NCBI GenBank assembly: GCA_022822325.1
Contig: JAJEBW010000039.1
Span: forward strand, 1-64,000
From: Gemmatimonadota bacterium
GTDB lineage: Bacteria > Gemmatimonadota > Gemmatimonadetes > Longimicrobiales > Gaopeijiaceae
Length of the DNA stretch: 64,000 bases
Direction: 5' to 3'
Part shown: positions 53,912 to 62,677 of the stretch, in pieces
Layout of the letters: each line of letters starts with the position of its first letter
How positions within the stretch are numbered: position 1 is the first letter of the stretch
The notes under the pieces: model-generated
The model's input: the letters and a program-made list of their open reading frames with translations, nothing else
Database searches by the model: none
Told to the model about the DNA's origin: nothing
Program-made: the position numbers and the translations under genes

Positions 53912-54303
53912 CGGCGCCTCGTCGTGATGACGATGGCCCCGCCGACATGGTTCGTTCCGAAGCGGGTGGTGGCGTCCGACGCGCTCATGTAGCGGATTTC
54001 GCTGACCTCGGTCGGCAGCAGATTCCACATCTCGTTCAGTCCTCCGCGCAGTTGTCCATCGATGTACACCATCGCGGTCTGCGGCTCGGGAGTCCGTAGC
54101 GACGCGCCGCTCCTGGCCTGCAGCCACCTCGGCCTGAGCGCCCGCACGGCCTCGAAGACCGTGCTGAAGGGCACCTCGTTTAGCTCCTGCATGGTGAGCA
54201 GGTTTCGCGAGCCACCGCCGCTTCCCCCGCCCCCCGACGACGCGCACGCCGGAAGGAAAAGCGCCGCCGCGAGCAGCGCCCCGATGATTCCCGTTTTCCG
54301 CAT
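53908..54303 (-). CDS. Plug-domain-like lipoprotein
   Basis: 131 aa. Lipobox LPACA at about residue 20, then a Gly-rich linker. The rest resembles a TonB-receptor plug: MVYIDGQLRGGLNEMWNLLP followed by EVSEIRYMSASDATTRFG and HVGGAIVITTRRR. In SusC-type receptors this sequence is the plug's end (D-G, then -E-V-L-K-D-A-x-x-YG-x-x-x-A-G-V-I-I-T). Here it is a free lipoprotein coupled to a separate barrel gene. It could gate or dock on that barrel. Confidence 0.75.
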   Translation of the reverse strand: MRKTGIIGALLAAALFLPACASSGGGGSGGGSRNLLTMQELNEVPFSTVFEAVRALRPRWLQARSGASLRTPEPQTAMVYIDGQLRGGLNEMWNLLPTEVSEIRYMSASDATTRFGTNHVGGAIVITTRRR

Positions 54304-54474
54304 GGCTCTACCTCGCTCACCCTTCGGGGCGTACCTTCTACTCTAACGACCCATTCCACTGCGGTAGCCCAATCCGCCGCAGGCGACCCATTCAGCCCGC
54401 GGTGACCCAAAAGACACCCGCCGTCGCCGCAGCGTTGACGACCAGGACCATTCAAGGTAGAGGAGAGGCCGGAT

Positions 54475-54894
54475 ATGAGGAAGCCCGGACCGTTCGCGGC
54501 CGCCGCCGTCGCCTTCGCGTTTTTCCTTCAGGGTTGCGTCGGGCTGCATCAGGTGGAGATTCCCGAACCCGATCTGCGCGATGCCCTCCAGGTGCGCGGC
54601 GTGGTGCTGCGCGAGGAAGGCGGTAGCAAGCTGGTCGAGTTTTCGGAGGTGCACGCCAGCCGTTGGACGAACGACGAGCTGGTGATCAGCGGAGTGCTGC
54701 ACGCGCCGGGCGAGGCGGAGGACGGCCAGGAAAGCACGCAGTCGTTTCCGATTGGGGAGATCGAACGGGTGGTGGTGCGCCAGGTGGATGGGAACCGGAC
54801 CTCGGTGGTGATCGGGGGCCTGATCATGGGGGTCGTGGTGGTCGCCACCTTCCTGATCACGGGGAAGTCGCAGGACGGGGTGCCGATCGGGTAG
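54475..54894 (+). CDS. Small lipoprotein with C-terminal membrane helix
   Basis: 139 aa. The lipobox LQGC lies at about residue 21. The middle is beta-rich (LRDALQVRGVVLREEGGSKL) and a hydrophobic stretch follows (VVIGGLIMGVVVVATFLITG). No family recognised. Divergent from the plug lipoprotein. The 171-bp region between them has short repeats of GACCCATTC (54347 onward) but no gene. Confidence 0.7.
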   Translation: MRKPGPFAAAAVAFAFFLQGCVGLHQVEIPEPDLRDALQVRGVVLREEGGSKLVEFSEVHASRWTNDELVISGVLHAPGEAEDGQESTQSFPIGEIERVVVRQVDGNRTSVVIGGLIMGVVVVATFLITGKSQDGVPIG

Positions 54895-54984
54895 CGGTCC
54901 GCGGCTTGCCGACATCCTCATTGCCGGCGTTTGGCCCGAGGCGAGGGTGACGCCGGTGCGCACCGCAAACGGCGAGGCGCCGGA

Positions 54985-55218
54985 CGCACCCCCTGCAGGG
55001 GCGCAATCTTCGTCAGGATCTCCCGGCCGGCCACCGCGCGGATTCGGGCTCCGATCGGCCACGTTTTTTGCCCGGATGGACTACATCGAGACTCTCCAGC
55101 CCCAGCGTGTCCATCGCTGAACGCATGGAACGGGAGAGCGTTGGCGCATTTGTGCACTTGAAGTCGAATCCGATTCGTCGCTCGCCGCGCACCACGAGCA
55201 GGCCGACGGTTGCCGGAA
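54985..55218 (-). pseudogene. AAA ATPase of the DUF4143 type, C-terminal remnant with frameshift
   Basis: The minus strand encodes LLVVRGERRIGFDFKCTNAP and then TLSRSMRSAMDTLGLESLDV with VVHPGKK, matching the end of DUF4143 ATPases (the E-x-K-x-x-x-A-P, S-x-x-x-A-L, VV-x-P-G pattern). The frame then breaks at an A6 run (55064-55069) and continues in another frame with TWPIGARIRAVAGREILTK. The ATPase domain is absent. With its neighbours it fills the 54895-55277 gap, where I find no intact gene. Confidence 0.65.
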
Positions 55219-55221
55219 ATA

Positions 55222-55255
55222 GGGCCGCCGCCGCGCTTCCGCGCGGCGGCGGCCC
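55222..55255 (-). terminator. Strong hairpin downstream of the SusD gene
   Basis: A perfect 15-bp stem, GGGCCGCCGCCGCGC against GCGCGGCGGCGGCCC, with a TTCC loop. It lies 22 nt after the stop of the SusD-like gene on the minus strand. It has no clear U-tract, so it may need Rho or act as an mRNA 3' stabiliser. Confidence 0.6.
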
Positions 55256-55277
55256 CTGTCATTCCTCCCGAACCGAC

Positions 55278-56612
55278 TCAGCCCGTACAGGCCGCCGAGT
55301 TCTGGATTTCAGGATTCAGGGTGCACTCGATCTCGGGGATCGGCATGCACGAAATGCGTGGCTCGGCTCCCGGGCCGATCAGCGTCCCGCCCTGAAGGAA
55401 GGGGTGATTCCAGCGATCGAGATCGAAGAGACGGCGCCCCTCGATCCAGAGCGTCAGGTAGCGTTCGCGATCAAGAATCGACGCTGCGTCGTCCTGCGCG
55501 TTGGGAAACTCCAGCGCGCCGACCGTTGCCGGCTGCTCGATCGGATCCGCGCCGTAGAAGGCCCGCACCTCGTTCACCTTCGCAGTGAAGGTCGCAAGGT
55601 CGCCCGCGCCCATCGCCGCCTCGGCCTCGATCAGCCGCATCTCGGCGCCGGTCACGATCGGCACGTCGCTCCCCTGTTCGTTGTACTTGTCCTGCCGGTA
55701 GTGCGCCGTCAGTCCATCCGCGCCCTGGTGCGCGCCGCTGCCCTGTCCGGTGCAAACCCCGGTGGGCGTCACGCCCTTGGTCGGATCGGTGGGATCGTTC
55801 CAAGCACCGCAGATCGTGTAGGGCGCCCGCGGATCGCCATCGTAAACGCGCTGGGCCGGCGTCGCCCATACCCCTACTTCGGCGCGTCCCCACGATTCGT
55901 TCCAGACACCGTTGCTGTTCGCCGTCTGGTGATAGATCGCGTTGTGCACGAAGTCGGTCGGCACCATGGAGGCCGCCTGCGCCGCCGCCGACCAGTTGCC
56001 CAGCCCCACATTGGCCTGTGCGATCCCGCCATGCGCCGCGGTCACGAAGTCGCTCGCACCGGCGGCTCCGCCGATCGCAATCGCCTGGTTCAGCGCCACG
56101 ATCGCGCTGTCGAAGGAGGCCGTGCGCGGCTGAATGGGGCCCTTGTCGTAGACCACTTCGCAGAAGTTCTCGCCCAGGATGCGGTGCGCCAATCCCATGA
56201 GCAGGAAGAGGCGCGAGGAGCCGGCGAAGCTGTTGGCCTCGCCCTCCAGAACCTGCTGCAATCGATCCCAGGCGCTTCCGGCGGCCCAGGCCGCTTCGTG
56301 CGTCTGTTCCCAGTGACCCGTCGAGTTCTCGTTGTCGAAGACGCCTCTGCGGTACTGCCCGGTCGAGAAGTAGCTGCCCGTGCCCGAAAGATCGTCGGTA
56401 AGACGAGCGATATCGAAGGCGTAGAGGTCGCCGATATGGTTGAACTCGGCCGACGCCCCGGAGACCAGGATCGGCATGAGGTCACGGGTGGTGAGGTCCT
56501 CGTCCAGGATCCTTCCCGGGTTGAGCACCTCCAGCTCGCAGGCGGTCAGCGCGAATGCGCCGGTGAGGACGGTAAGGGCGCGAAGCCCAAATCTCTCGAT
56601 TCGCTTTTTCAT
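55278..56612 (-). CDS. RagB/SusD-family lipoprotein (pair 1)
   Basis: 444 aa. Lipobox LTACE at about residue 25, so it is surface-exposed lipoprotein. The SusD fold is seen in TPR-like helices (HRILGENFCEVVYDKGP), VPIVTGAEMRLIEAEAAM and the C-terminal LWIEGRRLFDLDRWNH. SusD captures glycans or peptides and closes the SusC barrel. It follows the SusC gene by 16 nt on the same strand and is probably co-transcribed with it, ending in the hairpin at 55222-55255. The ligand is not predictable from sequence. Confidence 0.9.
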   Translation of the reverse strand: MKKRIERFGLRALTVLTGAFALTACELEVLNPGRILDEDLTTRDLMPILVSGASAEFNHIGDLYAFDIARLTDDLSGTGSYFSTGQYRRGVFDNENSTGHWEQTHEAAWAAGSAWDRLQQVLEGEANSFAGSSRLFLLMGLAHRILGENFCEVVYDKGPIQPRTASFDSAIVALNQAIAIGGAAGASDFVTAAHGGIAQANVGLGNWSAAAQAASMVPTDFVHNAIYHQTANSNGVWNESWGRAEVGVWATPAQRVYDGDPRAPYTICGAWNDPTDPTKGVTPTGVCTGQGSGAHQGADGLTAHYRQDKYNEQGSDVPIVTGAEMRLIEAEAAMGAGDLATFTAKVNEVRAFYGADPIEQPATVGALEFPNAQDDAASILDRERYLTLWIEGRRLFDLDRWNHPFLQGGTLIGPGAEPRISCMPIPEIECTLNPEIQNSAACTG

Positions 56613-56628
56613 CGATTTGCCCCCCGCC

Positions 56629-59559
56629 TCAGAAGTTGAGCGACAAGTTCAGGATCATGATCCGCGGCGGCGCCATGTTGTAGTACTCGTTGGGCGTCGA
56701 GTCGCCGAAGCCGTTGTCGTTGGCTTCCGGATCGAGACCGCGATAGTCGGTGCGCGTCCACAGATTCTTTCCGGCGAGCCCGATCTGGGCGCTTCTGGCG
56801 CCCGGCACGATGCCGTCGGGAAGCCGGTAGGTCACCGACGCCGATCGGATCTTGAAGAAGTCCGCCGCATCGGTCCACATGCCCTGGTCGGAATACGGCC
56901 CAATGCAACGGGCGATATCGGCAGCCGGCAACCCCATCGTCGCCACCCGCGACGAACCCGATCCGCTCAGCGAGTAGTACTGGTCCTGAATCGCCGGACA
57001 GCCATCGCCGGGCCAGACCCGCCGCCGAACGTTCTGGTACGCGATCCCGATCGGCCGCACCATTCCGTACTGGCCTTCGCCCACGACGTCGATCGTCAGA
57101 GTTTGCCAGAGCGTCAACCGGCTGTTGAGCCCGACCGTTTCGGTGGGGAAGAGATTGCCGATGTAACCCTTCTCCCACTCGGGCAGCTCCCCGATTGCGT
57201 CCGGATTCTGCAGGATGTCGTCCCAGCGAATCCAGAGGGGCAGCCCGAGCTGGCGACTGGTGCCGAGATCCTCCAGCGGTCCCAGGTCGGTGATCTCGCT
57301 GTCGTTGGTCGTGAAGTTGACGCCGACATCCCACTCGATGTCGTCGGTACGCACCGGCACGAAGCTGACGAGCGTTTCGGTGCCCCAGTTCTTGACCTCG
57401 CCCAGATTCCTGAGGGTCGCCTGCTCGGTGCCTCCCGACGGCGCCTCCTGGACACCGATCAGAGCGTTGCGCGTGGTCTGGTCGTAAGCGGTGAACTCGA
57501 CCGATATGCGGCCCTCCAGGAACGAGGCGTCCACTCCGTATTCAATCTCCGAAGAGACCTCCGGGCCCAGATCGGCGTTCCCCAGGTTGGAGATGATTAC
57601 GGCCGGAACCTGCTCGTCGGCCGACGTTGCCGAGTAGGTCCGCTTCGCGTCGAAGGCGCCGGGCGCCTTGCCCGATTCGCCCCAGGCGGCGCGCAGCTTG
57701 AAGGTCTCGGCGAAGTCGAAGGGGAAGAAGTCCTCGTCGGAGATCGTGTAGGCGGCCTGGAGCTTGGGATACGCAGCCAGACCGAACCCCTCTCCGAAGG
57801 TGCTGAAGCCGTCCCAGCGGATGCCGCCGGTAACGAAGAGCTTGTCGTTCAGCCCCAGGACTTCCTGCACGAAGAAACCGCCATTGCGAACCGTGATTCG
57901 TCCCTCGAAGACCTGCGGAAGGTTGCCGCCGCCGAGGACCTGCTCGCCCGGCCCCGCGAACAACTCGTCGAAGCCGTTGATCGTGTAGTTGAACTCCTCG
58001 TACACCTGGCCTCCCCAGGAGAGGCTCGAGCTGATGTTGTCAAGCGGGCTGTACGAGAGCGTTCCGGCGTAGTCGAAGGTGAGGTTGCGGTCGAACTGCT
58101 GGTCCACCTCGCGGTTTCCGGCGTGGTCCTCGTAGAAGCCCCAGCCCTTGAAGTCGATGAAGTCGGACGACGTGTAGTCGATGCCCACATTCATCCTGTG
58201 CGAGAACATGCTGTTCGGCGCCCAGTTGACGGCCAGCCCCGTGACGTACTGGTCCAGGTGGGTGAAGATCTCGTTCTCCAACACCAGCGAGTCGTCGTTT
58301 CCGGGCGTGTAGCCGCGGTCGCCGCGAAGGACGTTCAGGTAGAGTCCGGAAGCGTTGTTGCCATTGGGAATCCAGGTGATGTTCCGGCGTCCATAGCTGC
58401 TGTTCACCTGAATGTTGAGCCCGTCCGCAGGCTGGAAGGAGATGTTGGCGCGGATGTTGTAGTTGTCCGCTCCCTGCGGGTCCACCACGCCCTGGCGGTC
58501 GCCGTACTGGCCGGACACGAAGTAGGTCGCCGTTTCGCCCCCGCCCCGCACGCTCATGTTGTAGACCTGGTGGTGGGCGTTGCGGAACCAGCTTCCATTC
58601 GCCGGACACCCGGGCTCGTCGACCCCGATCTCGCCGGTCTGATGGTTGAGAATGTTCGGATCCCGGCAGGTGTTGAGGAACAGCCCCGACGGGTTGACAT
58701 CGGGTCCCGGTCCCTGGTGGGGCATGACGCTGACGCCCTGCTCGACCGAGAAGGTCCAGGCCGGTGCGCCCGCCACGCCGCGCTTGGTGAAGATCTGGAT
58801 CACCCCGCCCGCCGCCTCGGTTCCGTAGAGCGTCGTCGCCGCCGGCCCCTTGATCACCTCCATGCGGTCGATGTCGTTCGGGTTGATCATGTCGAAGGCC
58901 GAGGGAGTCTGCGCGCCCTCGTCGTCCGCACCGATCGGGTTGGACTCCATGCGCACCCCGTCCACATAGATGAGCGGGTTGTTGCCCTGGGTGAGGGAGT
59001 TGTTGCCCCGCAGCCGGATCTGGCTCGCGGCGCCCACCTGCCCGCTGTGGTCGTTGACCTGGACACCGGTGGTGCGGCCCTGCAGGACATCGCCGAGATC
59101 GGTGACCGCCGTGTGCTCGATGTCGGTGTTGTCGATCCCGCTGATGCTGTTCCCGAGCTCGCGACGCCGTACCTGGCCCGCCGTGCCGGTCACGACCACC
59201 CCTTCCAGCGCGATCGCGTCCTGCCGGAGGTTGAAGTCAACTGTGACTGCCCCCCCCCCCGGTACAGTGACCTCCCGCTCGATCGTGCCGTACCCGATGA
59301 TCTCGACCCGCACGGTCTGCTGGCCGGCCGGAACGCTGATGATCAGGTAGCGCCCCACGTTGTTCGCGATCTGCCCGAGCGACGTTCCCACCACGGAGAC
59401 CTGCGCCCCCGCCAGCGGAGCCTGGCTCACCGCGTCCTGGACGCTGCCCGTAATCGTTCCGGTTTGTGCCGCGGTTCGCTCCGCCAATCCAAGGCAGAGA
59501 GCGAGCGCGATGCCGAGCGCGGCCAGACGCCCGGCGCCATTCCGTCCATGAGTACTCAT
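56629..59559 (-). CDS. SusC/RagA TonB-linked outer-membrane receptor (pair 1)
   Basis: 976 aa. Signal to about residue 32 (ERTAAQTG), then a carboxypeptidase-regulatory-like domain (TGSVQDAVSQAPLAGAQVSV), a SusC-type plug (SAFDMINPNDIDRMEVIKGP then AATTLYGTEAAGGVIQIFTK) and a TonB-dependent barrel ending NLSLNF. It imports large substrates bound by SusD, energised through TonB. The ATG at 59559 has AAGGAGGAGCC upstream. An 11-base C run (59250-59260) encodes the PGGG turn of the regulatory domain; a change in its length would shift the frame. Confidence 0.9.
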   Translation of the reverse strand: MSTHGRNGAGRLAALGIALALCLGLAERTAAQTGTITGSVQDAVSQAPLAGAQVSVVGTSLGQIANNVGRYLIISVPAGQQTVRVEIIGYGTIEREVTVPGGGAVTVDFNLRQDAIALEGVVVTGTAGQVRRRELGNSISGIDNTDIEHTAVTDLGDVLQGRTTGVQVNDHSGQVGAASQIRLRGNNSLTQGNNPLIYVDGVRMESNPIGADDEGAQTPSAFDMINPNDIDRMEVIKGPAATTLYGTEAAGGVIQIFTKRGVAGAPAWTFSVEQGVSVMPHQGPGPDVNPSGLFLNTCRDPNILNHQTGEIGVDEPGCPANGSWFRNAHHQVYNMSVRGGGETATYFVSGQYGDRQGVVDPQGADNYNIRANISFQPADGLNIQVNSSYGRRNITWIPNGNNASGLYLNVLRGDRGYTPGNDDSLVLENEIFTHLDQYVTGLAVNWAPNSMFSHRMNVGIDYTSSDFIDFKGWGFYEDHAGNREVDQQFDRNLTFDYAGTLSYSPLDNISSSLSWGGQVYEEFNYTINGFDELFAGPGEQVLGGGNLPQVFEGRITVRNGGFFVQEVLGLNDKLFVTGGIRWDGFSTFGEGFGLAAYPKLQAAYTISDEDFFPFDFAETFKLRAAWGESGKAPGAFDAKRTYSATSADEQVPAVIISNLGNADLGPEVSSEIEYGVDASFLEGRISVEFTAYDQTTRNALIGVQEAPSGGTEQATLRNLGEVKNWGTETLVSFVPVRTDDIEWDVGVNFTTNDSEITDLGPLEDLGTSRQLGLPLWIRWDDILQNPDAIGELPEWEKGYIGNLFPTETVGLNSRLTLWQTLTIDVVGEGQYGMVRPIGIAYQNVRRRVWPGDGCPAIQDQYYSLSGSGSSRVATMGLPAADIARCIGPYSDQGMWTDAADFFKIRSASVTYRLPDGIVPGARSAQIGLAGKNLWTRTDYRGLDPEANDNGFGDSTPNEYYNMAPPRIMILNLSLNF
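59250..59260 (-). repeat. 11-base homopolymer inside the SusC coding sequence
   Basis: Eleven consecutive C residues on the plus strand (G on the coding strand) near codon 100 of the SusC gene. As given, the frame is intact. Long G runs in coding DNA are a classic slippage site and are also prone to sequencing or assembly error. Confidence 0.85.
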
Positions 59560-59677
59560 GGCTCCTCCTTTGAGTTTGTTGGAGCGGATCCATCGCCCGC
59601 CCCTGTTGGAGATTCTTGGAAGATTCATCATGGGGCGCAATGGCGAGGATCGCAAGCAGGCGGGAGAGGATCGTCGT

Positions 59678-60415
59678 CTACCGCGGCCCCACCCCGCACT
59701 CCGTCAGCGTCCGGCAGGTCACCCTGAGCCGCCCCCGGTCGCGCTCCGGCACCGAGAGGATCGAGACCGCGGCCACTGCCTCGCGCACATCGACAGGGTG
59801 CGGCGGACGGAAGGTGATGTGGACCCGCCAGCCCCGCCGCCCCTCGCTCTGGTGCGGCTCCAGCTCCGCCCCTCCGACCCATTGCACGGCGCGCAGTTCG
59901 CGCTGCACGACCGAGATCTCGCCCTGGCTGCGCGGCCCCGTCCCCAGCTCCAGCGTCAGAACCTCGTTCGAGAAGGGGTAGTTCTCGCGCCACCGGTTCA
60001 CCGCCGCGTTCACCGTTCGCCAGTCGGCCCCGGTCGCAAGGAGGTGCTGGGCATAGTCGCGCAACAGGAATTCGTTGTGCTTGACGCCGTCGGCCAGCGC
60101 GTCCTCGAAGTGGGCCACGAAGCCGCCCGCGTCGCCCCGCACGATCGACTGCACGCCCTCCAGGAACTCGGTGTCGGGGTCGCCGGGATTGACCTCGCGC
60201 ACCACCTCGGTCATCTCGGCCCATGCGTCGCTCTCCCAGTCCACCGGATCGCCGCTCCGCGCAATCGCGAACTCGCGCACCCCAACCGCCAGCCCCACGC
60301 CGTAGATCACGAAGAGGATCCGGTAGCTCCGGAAGATGTTGCCGAGGCGTCGGCCAAGTGGTGGGCGCTGCCCGGTTGACGGAACGCTTCCCCCGGAAGC
60401 CGCTCCCTTGCGCAT
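59678..60415 (-). CDS. Single-span membrane protein of unknown function
   Basis: 245 aa from the ATG at 60415. One membrane helix (about residues 33-50: ILFVIYGVGLAVGVREF) is followed by a helical repeat-like region (VNPGDPDTEFLEGVQSIVRG, NEFLLRDYAQHLLATG) and a beta-rich C-terminus (EISVVQRELRAVQWV, GWRVHITFRPPHPV). No family recognised. The downstream side of the polytopic protein gene (60619) lies on the same strand 203 nt upstream, and the gap between is low-complexity GC-rich sequence. The pair may be co-transcribed. Confidence 0.6.
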   Translation of the reverse strand: MRKGAASGGSVPSTGQRPPLGRRLGNIFRSYRILFVIYGVGLAVGVREFAIARSGDPVDWESDAWAEMTEVVREVNPGDPDTEFLEGVQSIVRGDAGGFVAHFEDALADGVKHNEFLLRDYAQHLLATGADWRTVNAAVNRWRENYPFSNEVLTLELGTGPRSQGEISVVQRELRAVQWVGGAELEPHQSEGRRGWRVHITFRPPHPVDVREAVAAVSILSVPERDRGRLRVTCRTLTECGVGPR

Positions 60416-60618
60416 CCGCCGGCTGCCTGTCCGCCTCCTCCGCGCCTGACGGGATTGCGCCGTGCCTCCGCCCTTCGCCGCCGAAGAGCCCGCCCGAGGC
60501 CTGCCCCCGCGCCCCCTGCGTCCGCTCCGGCCGCCGCCCGCCCGGTCCGCGCCCTTTCCGGTCCGCGCGTTGCCCCCGGTCCCGCGCCCAGGCTCCCTCC
60601 GGCCGCGCCCGCCGCGCC

Positions 60619-61701
60619 TCACAGTCCCCCCTGCACCTGCTTGTCCCTCACCTTCCAGATGAAGGAATCGACGTAGTAGTGCAGCAGCGCGTAGGCATAG
60701 AGCATCATCTGCGACCAGAGCTCGTAGCCGCCTGCGTGGTCGAGCGCCGGAATGTTGAACTGCGGGATCGCCGGATAGGGCGCGAAGTTGACGACGCCGA
60801 AGCCGAACTCGTCCAGCGGCCGGTTGATGAGCAACTGAAAGGCCACCGCGTAGGCGCCGCCCAGGACGAGGAACCAGCGCAGCCGTCCGCTTCCGGTGAG
60901 CCTGCTCCAGAGCCCCGGCCGGGACTTGCCCGCCGCCGCGGTGCGATTCATGAAGGCATAGACCATGACCATGTACTGGACGCCGTGCATGACCCGGTGC
61001 GCGACCGCGTACAGCAGGATCGAATTGGTGTGCCAGGCGACGAAGTACCAGAGGAAGTAGCTGGCCGCAATGAAGCCGTACTTGACCGGGTTGATCTTCC
61101 CGCCCTCGCGCACGGTCCTGCGCAGGTGCAGAAGATAGACGATCAGGTAGCCGCCGGTGACGACCCAACTCAACAGGAGCAGCCCCTCGACGAAACCGGC
61201 CGAGATCGGCGCCTGCATGCGGTGGAGCTCGCGGATCCAGAGGAAGCGGAACATCGGCGCCTGCAGGAACATGTTCCCGTAGAGGACCCAGTGGAGCGCC
61301 AGGTCGTACTTGCGCGTGCTCTCCAGCCCGGTCCGCGCCTTGAAGTCGTAGACGCGGCTGAAGCCGTGCTGCTGCATGATGCTGTGCTGGTGGTCCCAGG
61401 CCGAGACGAGAAGCAACAGGGTGATCGGCGCCCAGACGAGTCCGGCGGCGGTGAGCGAGAAGATCGCGACGGGGCCGACGATGAGCCGGGTGCGGAAGCG
61501 CTCCCAGACCTCGGGCATGCCGTAGCTGCGCACCCAGGTGGCGTAGTGGTGGGGGGTGGTGACCCAGAGATTGATCGACGCGACCGCCACATAGGGGAGC
61601 CAGGCCTGGAAGCCGAGGGCGAGCGCGACCGCGAAGAAGGGCAGCCCGAGGAACCAGACCGCGTCCTGGCGCGGGTTCAGGATGTAGCCGGTGCGGAACA
61701 T
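60619..61701 (-). CDS. Polytopic His-rich membrane protein
   Basis: 360 aa with about nine membrane spans. Conserved-looking His clusters occur in TTPHHYATWVRSYG, SAWDHQHSIMQQHGF, FVAWHTNSILLYAVAHRVMH and LHYYVDSFIWKVRDK. Membrane-bound iron or copper enzymes carry such motifs, for example desaturase-like or Brp/Blh-like proteins, but I cannot match one. The ATG at 61701 is the only start before the first span. Unknown function. Confidence 0.65.
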   Translation of the reverse strand: MFRTGYILNPRQDAVWFLGLPFFAVALALGFQAWLPYVAVASINLWVTTPHHYATWVRSYGMPEVWERFRTRLIVGPVAIFSLTAAGLVWAPITLLLLVSAWDHQHSIMQQHGFSRVYDFKARTGLESTRKYDLALHWVLYGNMFLQAPMFRFLWIRELHRMQAPISAGFVEGLLLLSWVVTGGYLIVYLLHLRRTVREGGKINPVKYGFIAASYFLWYFVAWHTNSILLYAVAHRVMHGVQYMVMVYAFMNRTAAAGKSRPGLWSRLTGSGRLRWFLVLGGAYAVAFQLLINRPLDEFGFGVVNFAPYPAIPQFNIPALDHAGGYELWSQMMLYAYALLHYYVDSFIWKVRDKQVQGGL

Positions 61702-61854
61702 GGATTTGAGGGTAGGGGGGAAGCCGACGGGGATCAACCGGGGGGCGGGCCGGCGAGCGCGCCGCGCGGCGGCGGGGACGAGGGGCGCGGGTGGGGATGC
61801 GGGACCGGGCGGGGTGGGGGGCTCCGGGGGTGGCCGGGCGAAGGAATGCGGCGT

Positions 61855-61915
61855 CCGGCCCCGGCGCGGGCCGGCCGGGGCGGTGGCCGTGGTTGCCGGG
61901 TGCGCGCGCAACCCC
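61855..61915 (+). repeat. Dispersed GC-rich intergenic element, copy C
   Basis: CCGGCCCCGGCGCGGG at the left and TGCGCGCGCAACCCCC at the right; one base shorter than copies A and B in the middle. It lies 52 nt ahead of the small membrane-protein gene (61968) on the plus strand, the same relative position and orientation as copy A to the amidase. The mid-segment includes GGTTGCCGGGTGCGCGCGCA, whose GGTTGC can pair with GCAACC. Confidence 0.6.
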
Positions 61916-61967
61916 CAGACTCCTGGGTTCTCTGACGCTCGCTCACCTGCACTTCGGGAGTTCGACC

Positions 61968-62372
61968 ATGCCCTTCGCCCTCTATGCCGCTCACTCCGGC
62001 CTGCGCTACCTGGTGCTGGTCGGCGGGCTGTTCGTGATTCTGTACGCCGCCGCCGGTTTGCTGGGCAGACGCGAGTACTCCGGCGCGATGGCGAGGCTGG
62101 CTCTTGTCTTTACCGGGTTGCTGCACCTGCAACTGCTCGTGGGCGCGGCGGTGCTCTTTACGCGGCCCTTCGGGACGGCGGTGATCGGTCACATCTTCAC
62201 GATGCTCGCGGCGGCGGCGGTGGCGCAGTTCACGGCGACGGTGGTGAAGCGGCGGCCGCAGGAGGAGAAGAGCTATGGGCCGCACCTGGTGGGCGGCGTT
62301 CTGGCGATGGCCTTGATCGCGCTGGGGATTCTGGCGATCGGGCGGGGGGTGCTGGACAGCAACGTCGGGTAG
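61968..62372 (+). CDS. Four-span small membrane protein
   Basis: 134 aa. Four hydrophobic spans: YLVLVGGLFVILYAAAGLL, LVFTGLLHLQLLVGAAVLFT, GHIFTMLAAAAVAQFTATVV and LVGGVLAMALIALGILAIG. His residues near the second and third spans (HLQLLVG, GHIFTM) could bind a cofactor. It starts with ATG at 61968 after CGGGAG. No family recognised; the topology resembles small cytochrome-b-like or DoxX-like membrane proteins. Confidence 0.6.
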   Translation: MPFALYAAHSGLRYLVLVGGLFVILYAAAGLLGRREYSGAMARLALVFTGLLHLQLLVGAAVLFTRPFGTAVIGHIFTMLAAAAVAQFTATVVKRRPQEEKSYGPHLVGGVLAMALIALGILAIGRGVLDSNVG

Positions 62373-62677
62373 CGGCGGGGGCCGGGAACGCCGCCGGGCT
62401 CTGGGGACTGCGCCGCGCGATTCGCGACCGGGCGGGCTGCCATTGGCCACGCCTGGGGTGCGGCGCTCGGGATGCACGATCCGATTGGACCGGCTGGAAT
62501 GGACCGGGCGTCGGACTGGACCGGCATTGGATTGCCGTATCCGGCGGCACGCTCGCGGATTGGACGGGACCGGCGCGAAATCGCGGGCGCCGCGGCCCAA
62601 TACACGCCGATCCGGCCACCCCGAGGGAGTCAGGGCGGCCGGATCGGAAAAGAGGTGGAAGAGCGGAGGGTCCGGGC
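62373..62677. other. 305-bp gap with degenerate TGGACCGG repeats
   Basis: No gene. At about 62483-62575 a short motif (TGGACCGGCTGGA, TGGACCGGGCGTCGGA, TGGACCGGCATTGGA) recurs with drift. The spacing is irregular, so it is unlikely to be an operator; it may be an eroded repeat. Confidence 0.45.

Noticed and set aside
56440..59727. 1095-codon plus-strand frame opposite SusC
   Set aside because: SusC motifs on the minus strand are unambiguous; the plus frame is an antisense shadow.
62483..62575. Recurring TGGACCGG motif considered as a CRISPR or operator array
   Set aside because: Units are short, drifted and irregularly spaced, with no unique spacers.
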